From Paenibacillus sp. JZ16 (GTDB lineage Bacteria > Bacillota > Bacilli > Paenibacillales > Paenibacillaceae): a DNA stretch of 64,000 bases. The notes under the pieces are model-generated. The model did no database searches and was not told the DNA's origin. It was given only the letters and a program-made list of their open reading frames with translations. Within the stretch, counting starts at the first letter, position 1, and the number at the start of each line of letters is the position of its first letter. Position numbers and translations under genes: made by a program. Positions 8,333 through 17,002 of this stretch are shown piece after piece. The stretch is from positions 3,848,501-3,912,500 of the forward strand of contig NZ_CP017659.1 of assembly GCF_015326965.1 (NCBI RefSeq). Direction: 5' to 3'.

Positions 8333-9268
8333 TTGGCTGATAAAACGGCAGAAAAACGACAGCAAATTCTCATCACTGCGATGCAGCTGTTTTCCGCGAA
8401 GGGCTCTTCGGATACCTCCATGCAGGAAATCGCCGAAGTATGCGGGATGTCGAAAGGCAGCCTCTATCTTCATTTCAAGTCCAAAGAGGAACTGGAAAAG
8501 AGCATTTACGAGCATATCGCAAGCCGGATTAAGGATGAGATTCTCCGGGTCGACCACGATCCGCTTCTCGGACCCAAGGAGCAGCTGCGCAAGCAGACGG
8601 AAGTGCTTTTGATCCATTTTCTGGAGATCCGGGAATTTCTTCTGAAGCAGTTCCATGATCAGATGCCGGGGAAACCGCCTTTTGACAAGGAAAACATGCG
8701 ACAGGAAATGCTGGCTGCATTGCAGTGGTTTAACAATAAGCTGAAATCCATTTATGGACCCGAAGTAGAGCCATACACATTGGAAATCGGCATGTTTATG
8801 GGCAGTATGCTGGGTTCGTATATCCACTTCCTGTTCATGCCCGGGTTCCATTTGAATGTGGGAATCACCGCTGATCACCAGATTCAGCTGCTCGATGATA
8901 TTGTGGACAGTATTCTGCGCAGACGGCCCGAGCCCCTGATCCCAATGGAGGCGGTGGGGCAATTGGGCCAATTATGCCAAACCGACATTCGCACAACTCG
9001 TCACCCGCTCATCGTCATTAAGGCGATGAAGAATGAACTAAAGAAGATTCAGGTAGAGACGGATGTCCGGGAAGATGCAATGGAGTCGCTCCATATTATG
9101 GAGAAGGAACTGCTTGCCATCCAGCCCAGCCGAGCCGTTCTGAAAGGAATGCTTGCTAACTTGGAAGGGATCGAGGACCTTGAAGCATTGTATAAGGAGC
9201 TCAAGGGCAACATCATTACTGTGCTGGAAAGCTATCTTACACCAGGTGGAATTATGCAGGAAAGTTAG
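8333..9268 (+). CDS. TetR-family repressor of the RND pump (YerO-like)
   Basis: A 311-residue TetR protein, longer than most in the family (about 200) but similar in size to Bacillus YerO. The helix-turn-helix is LFSAKGSSDTSMQEIAEVCG through MSKGSLYLHFKSKEEL (about residues 18-55). The extended C-terminal half (after about residue 210) is alpha-helical with no recognised motif. It starts at TTG after a GTGAGGTGAG box; no ATG fits. The gene lies 46 bp before the RND transporter, and an operator-like inverted repeat covers its own promoter, so it probably represses both genes. Confidence 0.82.
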   Translation: MADKTAEKRQQILITAMQLFSAKGSSDTSMQEIAEVCGMSKGSLYLHFKSKEELEKSIYEHIASRIKDEILRVDHDPLLGPKEQLRKQTEVLLIHFLEIREFLLKQFHDQMPGKPPFDKENMRQEMLAALQWFNNKLKSIYGPEVEPYTLEIGMFMGSMLGSYIHFLFMPGFHLNVGITADHQIQLLDDIVDSILRRRPEPLIPMEAVGQLGQLCQTDIRTTRHPLIVIKAMKNELKKIQVETDVREDAMESLHIMEKELLAIQPSRAVLKGMLANLEGIEDLEALYKELKGNIITVLESYLTPGGIMQES

Positions 9269-9314
9269 TTTTAGTTAGAGACATAGAGTTTTGGAGAGGA
9301 GAGAGAATCGCCTA

Positions 9315-12300
9315 ATGAAAGGAATTATCAATTTCTCGCTGCGCAACAAGTTTGCGATCTGGCTGCTGACCATCATCGTCAGCTTCGGTGGGTTATACAG
9401 CGGACTGACGATGAAACAAGAAACCATTCCGGATATTAACGTCCCGTTCTTAAGTGTCACCGCGATCTATCCGGGCGCCGCTCCTGAAGGGGTTGTGGAG
9501 GATGTTACCAAACCGCTCGAGACGAGACTTCGCAATATCGACGGCGTCAAGACCGTAACCTCCACTTCCATGGAGAATGCAGCCAATGTCATGGTTGAGT
9601 TTGATTATGGTAGTGATCTGGACAACGCTACGGCTGCTGTTCGTGAAGCCATTAACGAGGTAAAGCTGCCCGACGACGCTCAGAAACCTACCATATCCAA
9701 ATTCAGCATGAGCTCCATGCCGGTTGTCTCCCTAAGTATTGCGAACAAAGACAACATGGCATTGGATGAATTGACACGCATCACAGAGAATGACATCGTT
9801 CCGGAGCTGGAGGATTTGGACGGCGTTGCTTCCATCCAGGTAGCCGGACAATTCGTGAACGAGGTACAGCTTAAGTTTAATCAGGACAAACTGAACGAGC
9901 TTGGCTTGACGGAGGATACCGTTAAAGGTATCGTGCAGGGTTCCGCGCTGTACGTTCCGCTCGGCATGTTCGAAATGGACAAATCCCAGAAGGCCGTGGC
10001 TATTGATGGCGGCATTATCGGCATTGACGATCTGAAAAATATCGCTATTCCGGTTGTTCCGGGCGGCGGCGGTGCAGCTGCCGGAGCCGGCGCTCCGAAT
10101 GCCGGGGCAGGTCAACAACCATCGCAGCAGCCTTCCGGTGACGCAGCTGGGGCAGGCCAACAAGGCGCTCCTGGATCCGGTGCAGCTGCAGGCGGAACAA
10201 GCGGTGCTCCTGCCGTTCCAACCGGCATTCCAACCGTAAAACTCAGCGAGATTGCCAAAATTGAAGTTATTGGAACCTCGGAATCCATCTCCCGCACCAA
10301 CGGGAAGGAATCGATCGGTATCCAAATCGTGAAAGCCAACGACGCCAATACGGTGGACGTTGTCAATCAGGTGAAAGACAAGGCAGAGGAATTGAGAGGC
10401 CTCTATCCTGGCATGGATCTGACGATCATGCTGGACCAAGGCAAGCCGATTGAAGACTCTGTTCATACGATGCTCTCCAAGGCATTATTCGGCGCATTGT
10501 TCGCCGTTCTGATCATAATGGTCTTCCTGCGCAACATCCGTTCGACAATTATATCGATTATTTCGATCCCATTGTCCTTGCTGATTGCTGTGCTCTGTCT
10601 GAGACAAATGGATATCACCCTGAATATGATGTCACTCGGTGCCATGACCGTTGCCATCGGCCGGGTTGTCGATGACTCGATCGTCGTTATCGAGAATATC
10701 TACCGGCGCATGTCCCTCTCGACCGAGAAATTAACGGGCCGTGAGCTCATCAGCGCCGCTACACGCGAAATGTTTGTACCGATCATGTCCTCCACTATCG
10801 TAACCATCGCGGTATTCCTGCCGCTTACCCTGGTCAGCGGTATGGTCGGAGAGCTGTTCATGCCATTTGCATTGACGATGGTCTTCGCACTGCTCGCTTC
10901 CCTGGTCGTAGCGATCACGCTCGTGCCCGCTATGGCGCACAGCCTGTTCCGCAAAGGCTTGAAGAACAAACATGATCATGCGGAGAAACCGGGCGCAATG
11001 GCCCGCGGGTATCGTTCCATTCTGAAATGGACGCTGAATCACAAAGCCATTACATTCCTGGCAGCCATCGCGTTGTTGGCAGGAAGCTTGTTCCTGACGA
11101 AGTACCTTGGCGTTAGCTTCATTCCGGAACAGGAAGACAAATATGCCATGGTGACTTATTCTCCTGAGCCCGGCGTCATGCTGGAGGATGTGGAGGAACG
11201 CGCATTAAAAGCGGAGAAATTGATTCTGGATCAACCTGGAGTCGAAACGATGCAGTACTCCATCGGCGGAAGCAATCCGCTTGGTATGGGATCAGCGAAT
11301 TCCGGATTGTTCTATATTATGTATGACCCGGACACGAAAAACTTCGAAGATGTTAAAAAAGCCCTTGTCGAGGATCTTGCCAAGGAAGTACCGGACGGTA
11401 CTTGGTCCAATATGGACATGGCAGCCGGCGGCTTTGGCGGCGGCCAGTTAACGGTTAACGTCTTTGGCGATTCTCTGGAGCAGATCAAGCCGGTAGCTGA
11501 TCAAATTGCAGAGCTTGCCAACAAGGATACAGCCACTTTCGAGAATGCAGAAACCAGCTTGTCCGAAGCGTTCGAGCAGTATACGCTGGTTGCTGACCAA
11601 GAGAAGCTGAGCTCCCTTGGCCTGACCGCAGGACAATTGGCAATGAAGCTGTCTCCCGTACGGGAACGTCCGGTCTTGACCGAAGTCAAAATTGAGGACA
11701 AGACTTACAATGTTTACATTGAAACGGACAGCAAGACCTATAAGAGCATCAAAGAAATCGAGAACGAAACCGTCACCTCTCCACTCGGTATCGAAGTGCC
11801 GATCAAGGACGTGGCCAAGGTGGAAAAAGGAACGACTCCTGACTCTATTATGCGCATCGACGGGAAAATGGTTGTGACCGTCACAGCCGATATCCTGTCC
11901 AGCGATGTTGGGTCGGCCTCCACTAACCTGGAGACTGAAGTGAACAAGCTTGAGCTTCCAGACGGCGTATCCGTCCAGTTCGGAGGCGTTACCGAGCAAA
12001 TCAACGAAACCTTCGGACAGCTTGGACTCGCCATGCTGGCAGCCATTGCGATTGTATACTTTGTGCTTGTGGTTACATTCGGTGGCGGTCTCGCACCGTT
12101 CGCCATCCTGTTCTCGCTGCCGTTCATTGTCATCGGAGCCATTATCGGTTTGCTTGTTACAGGCGAGACACTGAACGTGTCTGCACTCATGGGCGTACTC
12201 ATGCTGATCGGTATCGTCGTGACCAATGCGATTGTATTGATCGACCGCGTGATCCATATGGAACGCGAAGGCATGAGCACCCGCGAAGCCCTGCTTGAAG

Positions 12301-12524
12301 CCGGCGCTACCCGTCTTCGTCCAATTCTTATGACGGCACTCGCAACGATCGGCGCTCTCCTGCCACTCGTATTCGGTTGGGAGAACAGCGCAGGCATCAT
12401 TTCGAAAGGACTTGGCATCACGGTTATCGGCGGTCTGATCAGCTCGACGCTGCTCACACTCGTGGTGGTACCTATCGTGTACGAGTTCCTGATGAAGTTC
12501 AGCAAAAAAAGAATCGAAGATTAA
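9315..12524 (+). CDS. swrC: RND-family efflux transporter (SwrC/YerP-like)
   Basis: A 1069-residue HAE1-type resistance-nodulation-division exporter with two repeated halves, each with a first transmembrane helix, a large extracytoplasmic domain and a block of five more helices. Helix-4 acidic residues of the proton relay are visible in GRVVDDSIVVIENI. Bacillus SwrC confers surfactin self-resistance and supports swarming; the same role is only inferred here. The ATG was chosen over an upstream in-frame TTG (9291) because GGAGAGGAGAG lies between them. Residues about 248-303 are a Gly/Ala/Pro/Gln-rich low-complexity insert in the first extracytoplasmic domain, not part of the usual fold. No adaptor or outer-membrane partner is nearby, as expected for a Gram-positive. 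Confidence 0.9.
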   Translation: MKGIINFSLRNKFAIWLLTIIVSFGGLYSGLTMKQETIPDINVPFLSVTAIYPGAAPEGVVEDVTKPLETRLRNIDGVKTVTSTSMENAANVMVEFDYGSDLDNATAAVREAINEVKLPDDAQKPTISKFSMSSMPVVSLSIANKDNMALDELTRITENDIVPELEDLDGVASIQVAGQFVNEVQLKFNQDKLNELGLTEDTVKGIVQGSALYVPLGMFEMDKSQKAVAIDGGIIGIDDLKNIAIPVVPGGGGAAAGAGAPNAGAGQQPSQQPSGDAAGAGQQGAPGSGAAAGGTSGAPAVPTGIPTVKLSEIAKIEVIGTSESISRTNGKESIGIQIVKANDANTVDVVNQVKDKAEELRGLYPGMDLTIMLDQGKPIEDSVHTMLSKALFGALFAVLIIMVFLRNIRSTIISIISIPLSLLIAVLCLRQMDITLNMMSLGAMTVAIGRVVDDSIVVIENIYRRMSLSTEKLTGRELISAATREMFVPIMSSTIVTIAVFLPLTLVSGMVGELFMPFALTMVFALLASLVVAITLVPAMAHSLFRKGLKNKHDHAEKPGAMARGYRSILKWTLNHKAITFLAAIALLAGSLFLTKYLGVSFIPEQEDKYAMVTYSPEPGVMLEDVEERALKAEKLILDQPGVETMQYSIGGSNPLGMGSANSGLFYIMYDPDTKNFEDVKKALVEDLAKEVPDGTWSNMDMAAGGFGGGQLTVNVFGDSLEQIKPVADQIAELANKDTATFENAETSLSEAFEQYTLVADQEKLSSLGLTAGQLAMKLSPVRERPVLTEVKIEDKTYNVYIETDSKTYKSIKEIENETVTSPLGIEVPIKDVAKVEKGTTPDSIMRIDGKMVVTVTADILSSDVGSASTNLETEVNKLELPDGVSVQFGGVTEQINETFGQLGLAMLAAIAIVYFVLVVTFGGGLAPFAILFSLPFIVIGAIIGLLVTGETLNVSALMGVLMLIGIVVTNAIVLIDRVIHMEREGMSTREALLEAGATRLRPILMTALATIGALLPLVFGWENSAGIISKGLGITVIGGLISSTLLTLVVVPIVYEFLMKFSKKRIED

Positions 12525-12534
12525 TTAGAACATC

Positions 12535-12575
12535 AAAGCCCCGGCTTCCTACATTAGGAGGCTGGGGCTTTTTTT
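12535..12575 (+). terminator. Terminator after the RND gene
   Basis: The stem AAAGCCCCGGCTTCCT pairs with AGGAGGCTGGGGCTTT and is followed by a T run. Confidence 0.9.
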
Positions 12576-12601
12576 GATGACTATGATATGGTCCTGGCTC
12601 G

Positions 12602-13279
12602 CTAATGTACCAGCACAGCTTCCCTGGAATGCTTCCACGTCTTCAGCATGTTCAGATCCTGTGCGAGGAACTCCTCGAGCAGACTGAATACCGACTGATA
12701 AAGCGGGCTTTCCGTGGAGCCTTTTAGATCCTTGCAGAGGGATGGCACCCATGACAACAGATGCTCCTCCAGAAACTTCTCTTGAACCTCCATCAATTGC
12801 AGCATGCTATGTTCACAATACGTATTGTTCAGCATACGGTCATGAAGCAGTGTCATAAATTCCAGTTCAATGGCTATATGATCGTCCGCTTCCCCGTGCA
12901 GTTTATTAAAGGCAACACCGACGGATGCATAACAATCGGCTAAATCCTGAGCGCATCCATCCTTCGTGTAATGAGACTTTGCCGCTTGACGCTGTTTGGA
13001 CTGCTGAAGCAATCGGCGGTATTCCGCCCCTTCGTATTCGCAAATCCGAACCAATTCCTCAGGTGAGCGTCCACATAAATAGGTCATCAGGTCCGTACCG
13101 GCCTTCGAACACTCCGCAGCCTTGCTTATTCCGCTTCCGCGGCTCCATTCCGCAATCATAGACAAGCTGGGCCAATTGCCCAAAAAATCGATGAGCAGCT
13201 CGTAGACCGTACCCCGGTTTTCAAGCCATCTGTGACAGACGTCAGGCACCTCCAAAGTTTGAACAGGTGATATCGCCAT
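12602..13279 (-). CDS. TorD/DmsD-like molybdoenzyme chaperone
   Basis: A 225-residue all-helical protein of the TorD family, cytoplasmic chaperones that hold molybdenum enzyme precursors while the cofactor is inserted. Evidence is the family-like segment EFMTLLHDRM followed by QEKFLEEHLLSWVPSLCKDL and YQSVFSLLEEFLAQDL, the hallmark order of the C-terminal half, plus the WLENRGTVYELLIDFL N-terminal pattern. It is divergent from moaA. No molybdoenzyme precursor is adjacent; the only candidate client in the window is the oxidoreductase at 41.8-43.9 kb. A perfect TGTGA-N6-TCACA site upstream suggests anaerobic induction. The start ATG follows AGGAGG. Confidence 0.7.
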   Translation of the reverse strand: MAISPVQTLEVPDVCHRWLENRGTVYELLIDFLGNWPSLSMIAEWSRGSGISKAAECSKAGTDLMTYLCGRSPEELVRICEYEGAEYRRLLQQSKQRQAAKSHYTKDGCAQDLADCYASVGVAFNKLHGEADDHIAIELEFMTLLHDRMLNNTYCEHSMLQLMEVQEKFLEEHLLSWVPSLCKDLKGSTESPLYQSVFSLLEEFLAQDLNMLKTWKHSREAVLVH

Positions 13280-13371
13280 ATCGAACCTCCTATTGGTAAC
13301 CTTTCTTGTTGGATGTGATATCCTTGACAGTATATCTTAGATGAACGTCTAATGAAAGCAGTTTGAAATGA

Positions 13372-13410
13372 TTTCCGAAAATTTCGGAAAAATCAGGAAA
13401 CTTTCGGAAA
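13372..13410 (-). promoter_or_regulatory. Cluster of TTTCGGAAA repeats in the torD leader (possible CodY sites)
   Basis: A perfect inverted repeat TTTCCGAAA-A-TTTCGGAAA (13372-13390) is followed by a second TTTCGGAAA at 13402-13410, exactly 20 bp after the first. Parts match the CodY box AATTTTCWGAAAATT with 3 mismatches (AAATTTCGGAAAAAT). The cluster would lie downstream of the predicted torD transcription start, where a bound repressor could block elongation. CodY as the binder is inference. Confidence 0.45.
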
Positions 13411-13463
13411 TCTAGAATGTCACTACTCGCTTTCAAGGGGAGAAAGCTTTTGTCCACAGCTTC

Positions 13464-13506
13464 AATATACTGGATCCCGAAAGCGTTTTCTGTGATACTT
13501 CTCACA
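13464..13506 (-). promoter_or_regulatory. Fnr-type activator site and -10 box of the torD-like gene
   Basis: TGTGATACTTCTCACA (13491-13506) is a perfect TGTGA-N6-TCACA palindrome. On the minus strand a TATATT -10 box (13464-13469) is placed so that the palindrome is centred at -41.5 from the predicted start. The -35 hexamer (CAGAAA) is poor, as in activator-dependent promoters. Fnr is the best candidate; Rex recognises a similar sequence. Confidence 0.6.
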
Positions 13507-13560
13507 AATCCTTGAACTTATCCACGCAGCTTGTCCGGCTGACATGACCCTTACAATGCA

Positions 13561-13589
13561 TTGACTCCCGTTCGGGGAATGGCTACAAT
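13561..13589 (+). promoter_or_regulatory. Predicted sigma-A promoter of moaA
   Basis: TTGACT and TACAAT are separated by 17 bp, giving a short leader of about 25 bases before the moaA ATG. There is therefore no room for a molybdenum-cofactor riboswitch. Confidence 0.7.
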
Positions 13590-13620
13590 GTGACCATGCA
13601 TGCTATAAAGGGGGATTTCC

Positions 13621-14625
13621 ATGATCGAACCGCTTAAAGATTCTTTCGGTCGGGTCCATGATTATATTCGTATCTCGGTGACAGATCGATGCAATCTTCG
13701 TTGTGTCTATTGTATGCCGGAAGAAGGGATGGAATTCCAACCTCCCGATCAGATTATGAGTTATGAAGAGATCGCAGCGATCATGCGCGTCCTTGCCCCA
13801 ATGGGTGTCTCCAAAGTACGCCTTACCGGCGGCGAGCCGCTGGTACGCAAGGATCTGGAATCCTTGGTCCATATGATTGCTTCCATTGAAGGAATTCAAG
13901 ATATATCCCTGACTACCAACGGGATCATGCTCCCCTCCAAAGCTCACCTGCTTAAGGAAGCCGGACTTACCCGAATCAACATCAGTCTGGATTCGCTTCA
14001 TGAGGATCGCTACGCGCGCATTACGCGCGGCGGTCAAGTGCGTAAAGTGCTGGAAGGCATTGAAGCCGCATATGAAGCCGGCCTGGATCCCATCAAACTA
14101 AACATGGTGTTAATGAAGGGCTTCAACGAAGACGAAATTCGCGACTTTATCGCGCTGACGCTCGATCGTCCCCTACATGTCCGCTTTATTGAATACATGC
14201 CGATCGGGCAAGCGTCCGATGCCTGGCGAGATTCGTATCTGCCGCTCAGCCGGGTATCCGAAGTGTGCCAGGAGGCGGGTTGGACCATTCAGGAAGAGCA
14301 GGGGCCATCCGGCAACGGACCTTCACGAAATATGAAGGTGGTTGGAGCTACAGGAACCTTCGGTCTGATCCATCCGGTCAGCGATCATTTCTGCGATTCC
14401 TGCAACCGCCTCAGACTGACGGCTGACGGCCACATCAAGGCTTGCCTGTACTGGTCCGACGAATTTAACGTGCGCCGCGTCGTCGATGATCCTTCCGCGG
14501 TGGCAAACCTGTTCCGCAAAGCGCTGGGTTCCAAACCGTTGAATCATGAAATGGCGCTCGCGCTCGAGAAAAAAATGCAAAGCCATACCCCAACCGTCCG
14601 GCGTATGTCACAGATCGGCGGATAA
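13621..14625 (+). CDS. moaA: GTP 3',8-cyclase MoaA (molybdenum cofactor biosynthesis)
   Basis: A 334-residue radical-SAM enzyme that carries out the first step of molybdopterin synthesis, converting GTP to 3',8-cyclo-7,8-dihydro-GTP. The SAM-binding [4Fe-4S] ligands are C24, C28 and C31 in CNLRCVYC; the second cluster, which binds GTP, uses C258, C261 and C275. The essential C-terminal Gly-Gly is present (SQIGG). All catalytic features are intact. The ATG follows GGGGG. It stands alone between its own promoter and a strong terminator, with the torD-like gene divergent on one side and the damaged mobA convergent on the other. Confidence 0.96.
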   Translation: MIEPLKDSFGRVHDYIRISVTDRCNLRCVYCMPEEGMEFQPPDQIMSYEEIAAIMRVLAPMGVSKVRLTGGEPLVRKDLESLVHMIASIEGIQDISLTTNGIMLPSKAHLLKEAGLTRINISLDSLHEDRYARITRGGQVRKVLEGIEAAYEAGLDPIKLNMVLMKGFNEDEIRDFIALTLDRPLHVRFIEYMPIGQASDAWRDSYLPLSRVSEVCQEAGWTIQEEQGPSGNGPSRNMKVVGATGTFGLIHPVSDHFCDSCNRLRLTADGHIKACLYWSDEFNVRRVVDDPSAVANLFRKALGSKPLNHEMALALEKKMQSHTPTVRRMSQIGG

Positions 14626-14679
14626 ACCGTCGGCTGTGCGTATAATAGCCGAAGGCAGTCATATGGTTGATATTAAAAT

Positions 14680-14713
14680 CCCCGCCAAGCATTTAGCTGG
14701 CGGGGTTTTTTTT
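14680..14713 (+). terminator. Terminator after moaA
   Basis: CCCCGCCA pairs with TGGCGGGG around a 10-base loop and is followed by eight T residues. Confidence 0.93.
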
Positions 14714-14770
14714 ATGATGAATACCGTTTCGTCGTGCTTTTGCACACCTTTATTCAGCTATAGAAATCTA

Positions 14771-15426
14771 CTATCTATCCTCAGGCAAGTCCGCATTCAT
14801 CAGGCCGCCTGCTGCCTCGTATTCCCCAGGCGTGTTCATATTAAATAAAATTTTGCGCGGATCAAGACCCGTAATTGCCTCTAATTGCTCCTCGTGCACG
14901 AAGACGGCATTCAGCTCCTGCACCCACTCCACCATGCGAAGTTGTCCCTTGTTCAGCCTGCGTTCAAGGCCTTCTACGATTTCTTTGCGATATGCCGCAA
15001 GCAGCGGATGCACCCTGCCTTCTACAACAGGAATTACAGCATCGGCGGTGAGCTGCTGATTCGCCAGATACAGCAATCCCCGAAGGAAACGCTCATGGAT
15101 ATGGGGCATGTCGCACGCAGCGACCATATTCCATGTGCTTTGGGATGACTTGAGCGCTGCATGAAGACCCGCCATCGGGCCTTGCCCGACATAACGGTCG
15201 GGAATGCATTCCAATCCGAGAAATTGATAAGACTCGGGGTATTGGTGGATAGGATGACGCGGCCGCTAACCCCGTCAAGCGCCTGGACCGTTCGCTCGAT
15301 CAAACTCATTCCCTGCATGGGCAGAAGCGCCTTGTTTCTTCCCATTCTCCGGGAGGCCCCGCCTGCAAGTACGATACCCGTCACCTGATCCGGCGAAAAG
15401 CCGACATCTATGGGTTGACCGCTCAT
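14771..15426 (-). pseudogene. mobA: Molybdenum cofactor guanylyltransferase MobA, frameshifted
   Basis: MobA transfers GMP to molybdopterin to make the dinucleotide cofactor. The N-terminal reading frame carries the nucleotide-binding signature GIVLAGGASRRMGRNKALLP and runs in register to STNTP, then leaves the family pattern. A second frame picks up at PESYQFLGLECIPDRYVGQG and continues through GPMAGLHAAL and NMVAACDMP to the end. The shift falls in a run of four C residues on the coding strand (GGGG at 15236-15239); one extra C would restore an intact protein of about 218 residues, the normal length. This is either a true inactivating mutation or a homopolymer sequencing error. The rest of the sequence looks undegraded, which favours an error or a very recent mutation. 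Confidence 0.85.
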
Positions 15427-15618
15427 ATATTCTACCAGCCTTTCTTACACGTTGTAAAAAAACTTGATTCAGTTTATAGGTTAATAACCAGAATAATGGA
15501 AAATCATTTAAAAGTTGGTTTGTATCCCTTTTCAATGCGTGATACATTGAAAGGGAAAGCGGCTATTTTTTCGATGCCGCGATTGTGGATTGTATTCGGT
15601 TTGAAAGGAATGACCTAC

Positions 15619-16854
15619 TTGCGGAATATGGACAACGCCCAACCTTCGCTGATATCGCTCAAGCTGTTCAACTTCTTCATTTACGGAACCATGGTCATCT
15701 TCACCGGTTTCTTCCAGTTATATTTGCAAGACATCGGCATGAGCAAAATTGAAATCGGCAGCCTGATGGCGATCGCGCCATTTGTGTCCATCTTCGCCAA
15801 TCCGTTCTGGGGGTTCTGGGGTGATCGGGCGGCAAACATCAAGCGGATACTGCTGATCATGATGACCGGTACGCTGCTGCTGGTTCAGCTTGTATTTCAA
15901 GCGAATACCTATGCAATGATATACATGACAATGATTTTCTTTTATTTCTTCCAGACTCCGATGTTCTCGCAGACAAATTCGCTGATTCTAACCTATATTG
16001 AGGGGACGCAGCAAAAGTTCGGCTCCTTCCGGCTATGGGGCTCGCTCGGATGGGCGCTGACGGCCATCGCTGCAGGGCCTGTCATCGATCGGCTCGGGTC
16101 AGGGCGCATCGCCATCGTGTTCTCGATTATGCTGCTGGTGGCGGCCGTGTTCATGTTTACGCTGCCCTCTATCCAGAAGACGACAGCATCGGCATCGGTC
16201 AGCCTTAGAGGACTCGGTAGACTGTTTCTGAACTCCTATTTTGTCTGTTTTATCCTGTTAGGCATTATGGTATCCATCCCGAACACAGCTAATAACACTT
16301 TTATGTCCCTGTACATCCTGGAGCTTGGTGGTACCAAGCAGATGGTAGGCCTTGCGATCTTCTTCTCGTCGATATTCGAAGTGGTGATCTTCATTCTGTT
16401 TGACCGCTTCCTGAAACGAAAAATCAATGTCTTGGTCGGCTGCCTAACGATTGTCAGCCTGCTCTTCGCCCTCCGCTGGCTGCTGATGGCGGAAGCCAAC
16501 AGCGCGCTGGAGGTGGCCTTCATCCAGCTCCTGCACTGCGTAACCTTCGGCGGCTATTTCTATGTCGGCGTGCAGCTGACGATGCTGTTTGTACCAACGC
16601 CGTATCGCGCTTCCGGACAAGCGATCTATACCTTAAGCTGGAGCGGCATATCCGGCGTCATCGGCGGTCTTGCCGGCGGCTGGATGTTCCAGAACTTCGG
16701 GGCGCAGATCATGTACTTCACCGGCACGATGCTTGCCATTGTGGGTGCCATCGGTTTTGGCTGGATGTGGTACAACCTTCGCAAGCACGGGTATCAGCCA
16801 CTGCATCCGGACGATCTCGATAGCGACGAGATGGAGGAATACGCTGCGAGTTAG
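15619..16854 (+). CDS. Major facilitator superfamily transporter (MFS_1-like)
   Basis: A 12-helix transporter of about 411 residues. Features are the loop-2/3 motif FWGFWGDRAANIKRIL, a helix-5 PMFSQTNSLILTYIEG and a matching second half; the group resembles the MFS_1-like branch that includes 3-phenylpropionate (HcaT) transporters. The substrate is unknown. An upstream ATG (15415) would add 68 mostly hydrophilic residues without a ribosome binding site, so the TTG at 15619 was chosen: AAAGGA ends nine bases before it. It is not clustered with related catabolic genes; the neighbours are mobA (divergent) and glnS (convergent). Confidence 0.78.
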   Translation: MRNMDNAQPSLISLKLFNFFIYGTMVIFTGFFQLYLQDIGMSKIEIGSLMAIAPFVSIFANPFWGFWGDRAANIKRILLIMMTGTLLLVQLVFQANTYAMIYMTMIFFYFFQTPMFSQTNSLILTYIEGTQQKFGSFRLWGSLGWALTAIAAGPVIDRLGSGRIAIVFSIMLLVAAVFMFTLPSIQKTTASASVSLRGLGRLFLNSYFVCFILLGIMVSIPNTANNTFMSLYILELGGTKQMVGLAIFFSSIFEVVIFILFDRFLKRKINVLVGCLTIVSLLFALRWLLMAEANSALEVAFIQLLHCVTFGGYFYVGVQLTMLFVPTPYRASGQAIYTLSWSGISGVIGGLAGGWMFQNFGAQIMYFTGTMLAIVGAIGFGWMWYNLRKHGYQPLHPDDLDSDEMEEYAAS

Positions 16855-16904
16855 ACCGTGGTCCTGTACCAAGCCGTTCACTAAGATGGTATTATCGTAA
16901 ATAT

Positions 16905-16950
16905 AACAAGACTCGAATGAATCCTGTAACGGAATCTTCGAGTCTTGTTT
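16905..16950. terminator. Bidirectional terminator between the MFS gene and glnS
   Basis: AACAAGACTCGAA pairs with TTCGAGTCTTGTT (13 bp). Both sides carry A/T-rich tails, so it can serve both convergent genes. Confidence 0.85.
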
Positions 16951-17002
16951 ACGTTATAGAGCACAGGAGACTTCTTAAACGCGCCTATACCATTATCTTG
17001 AT

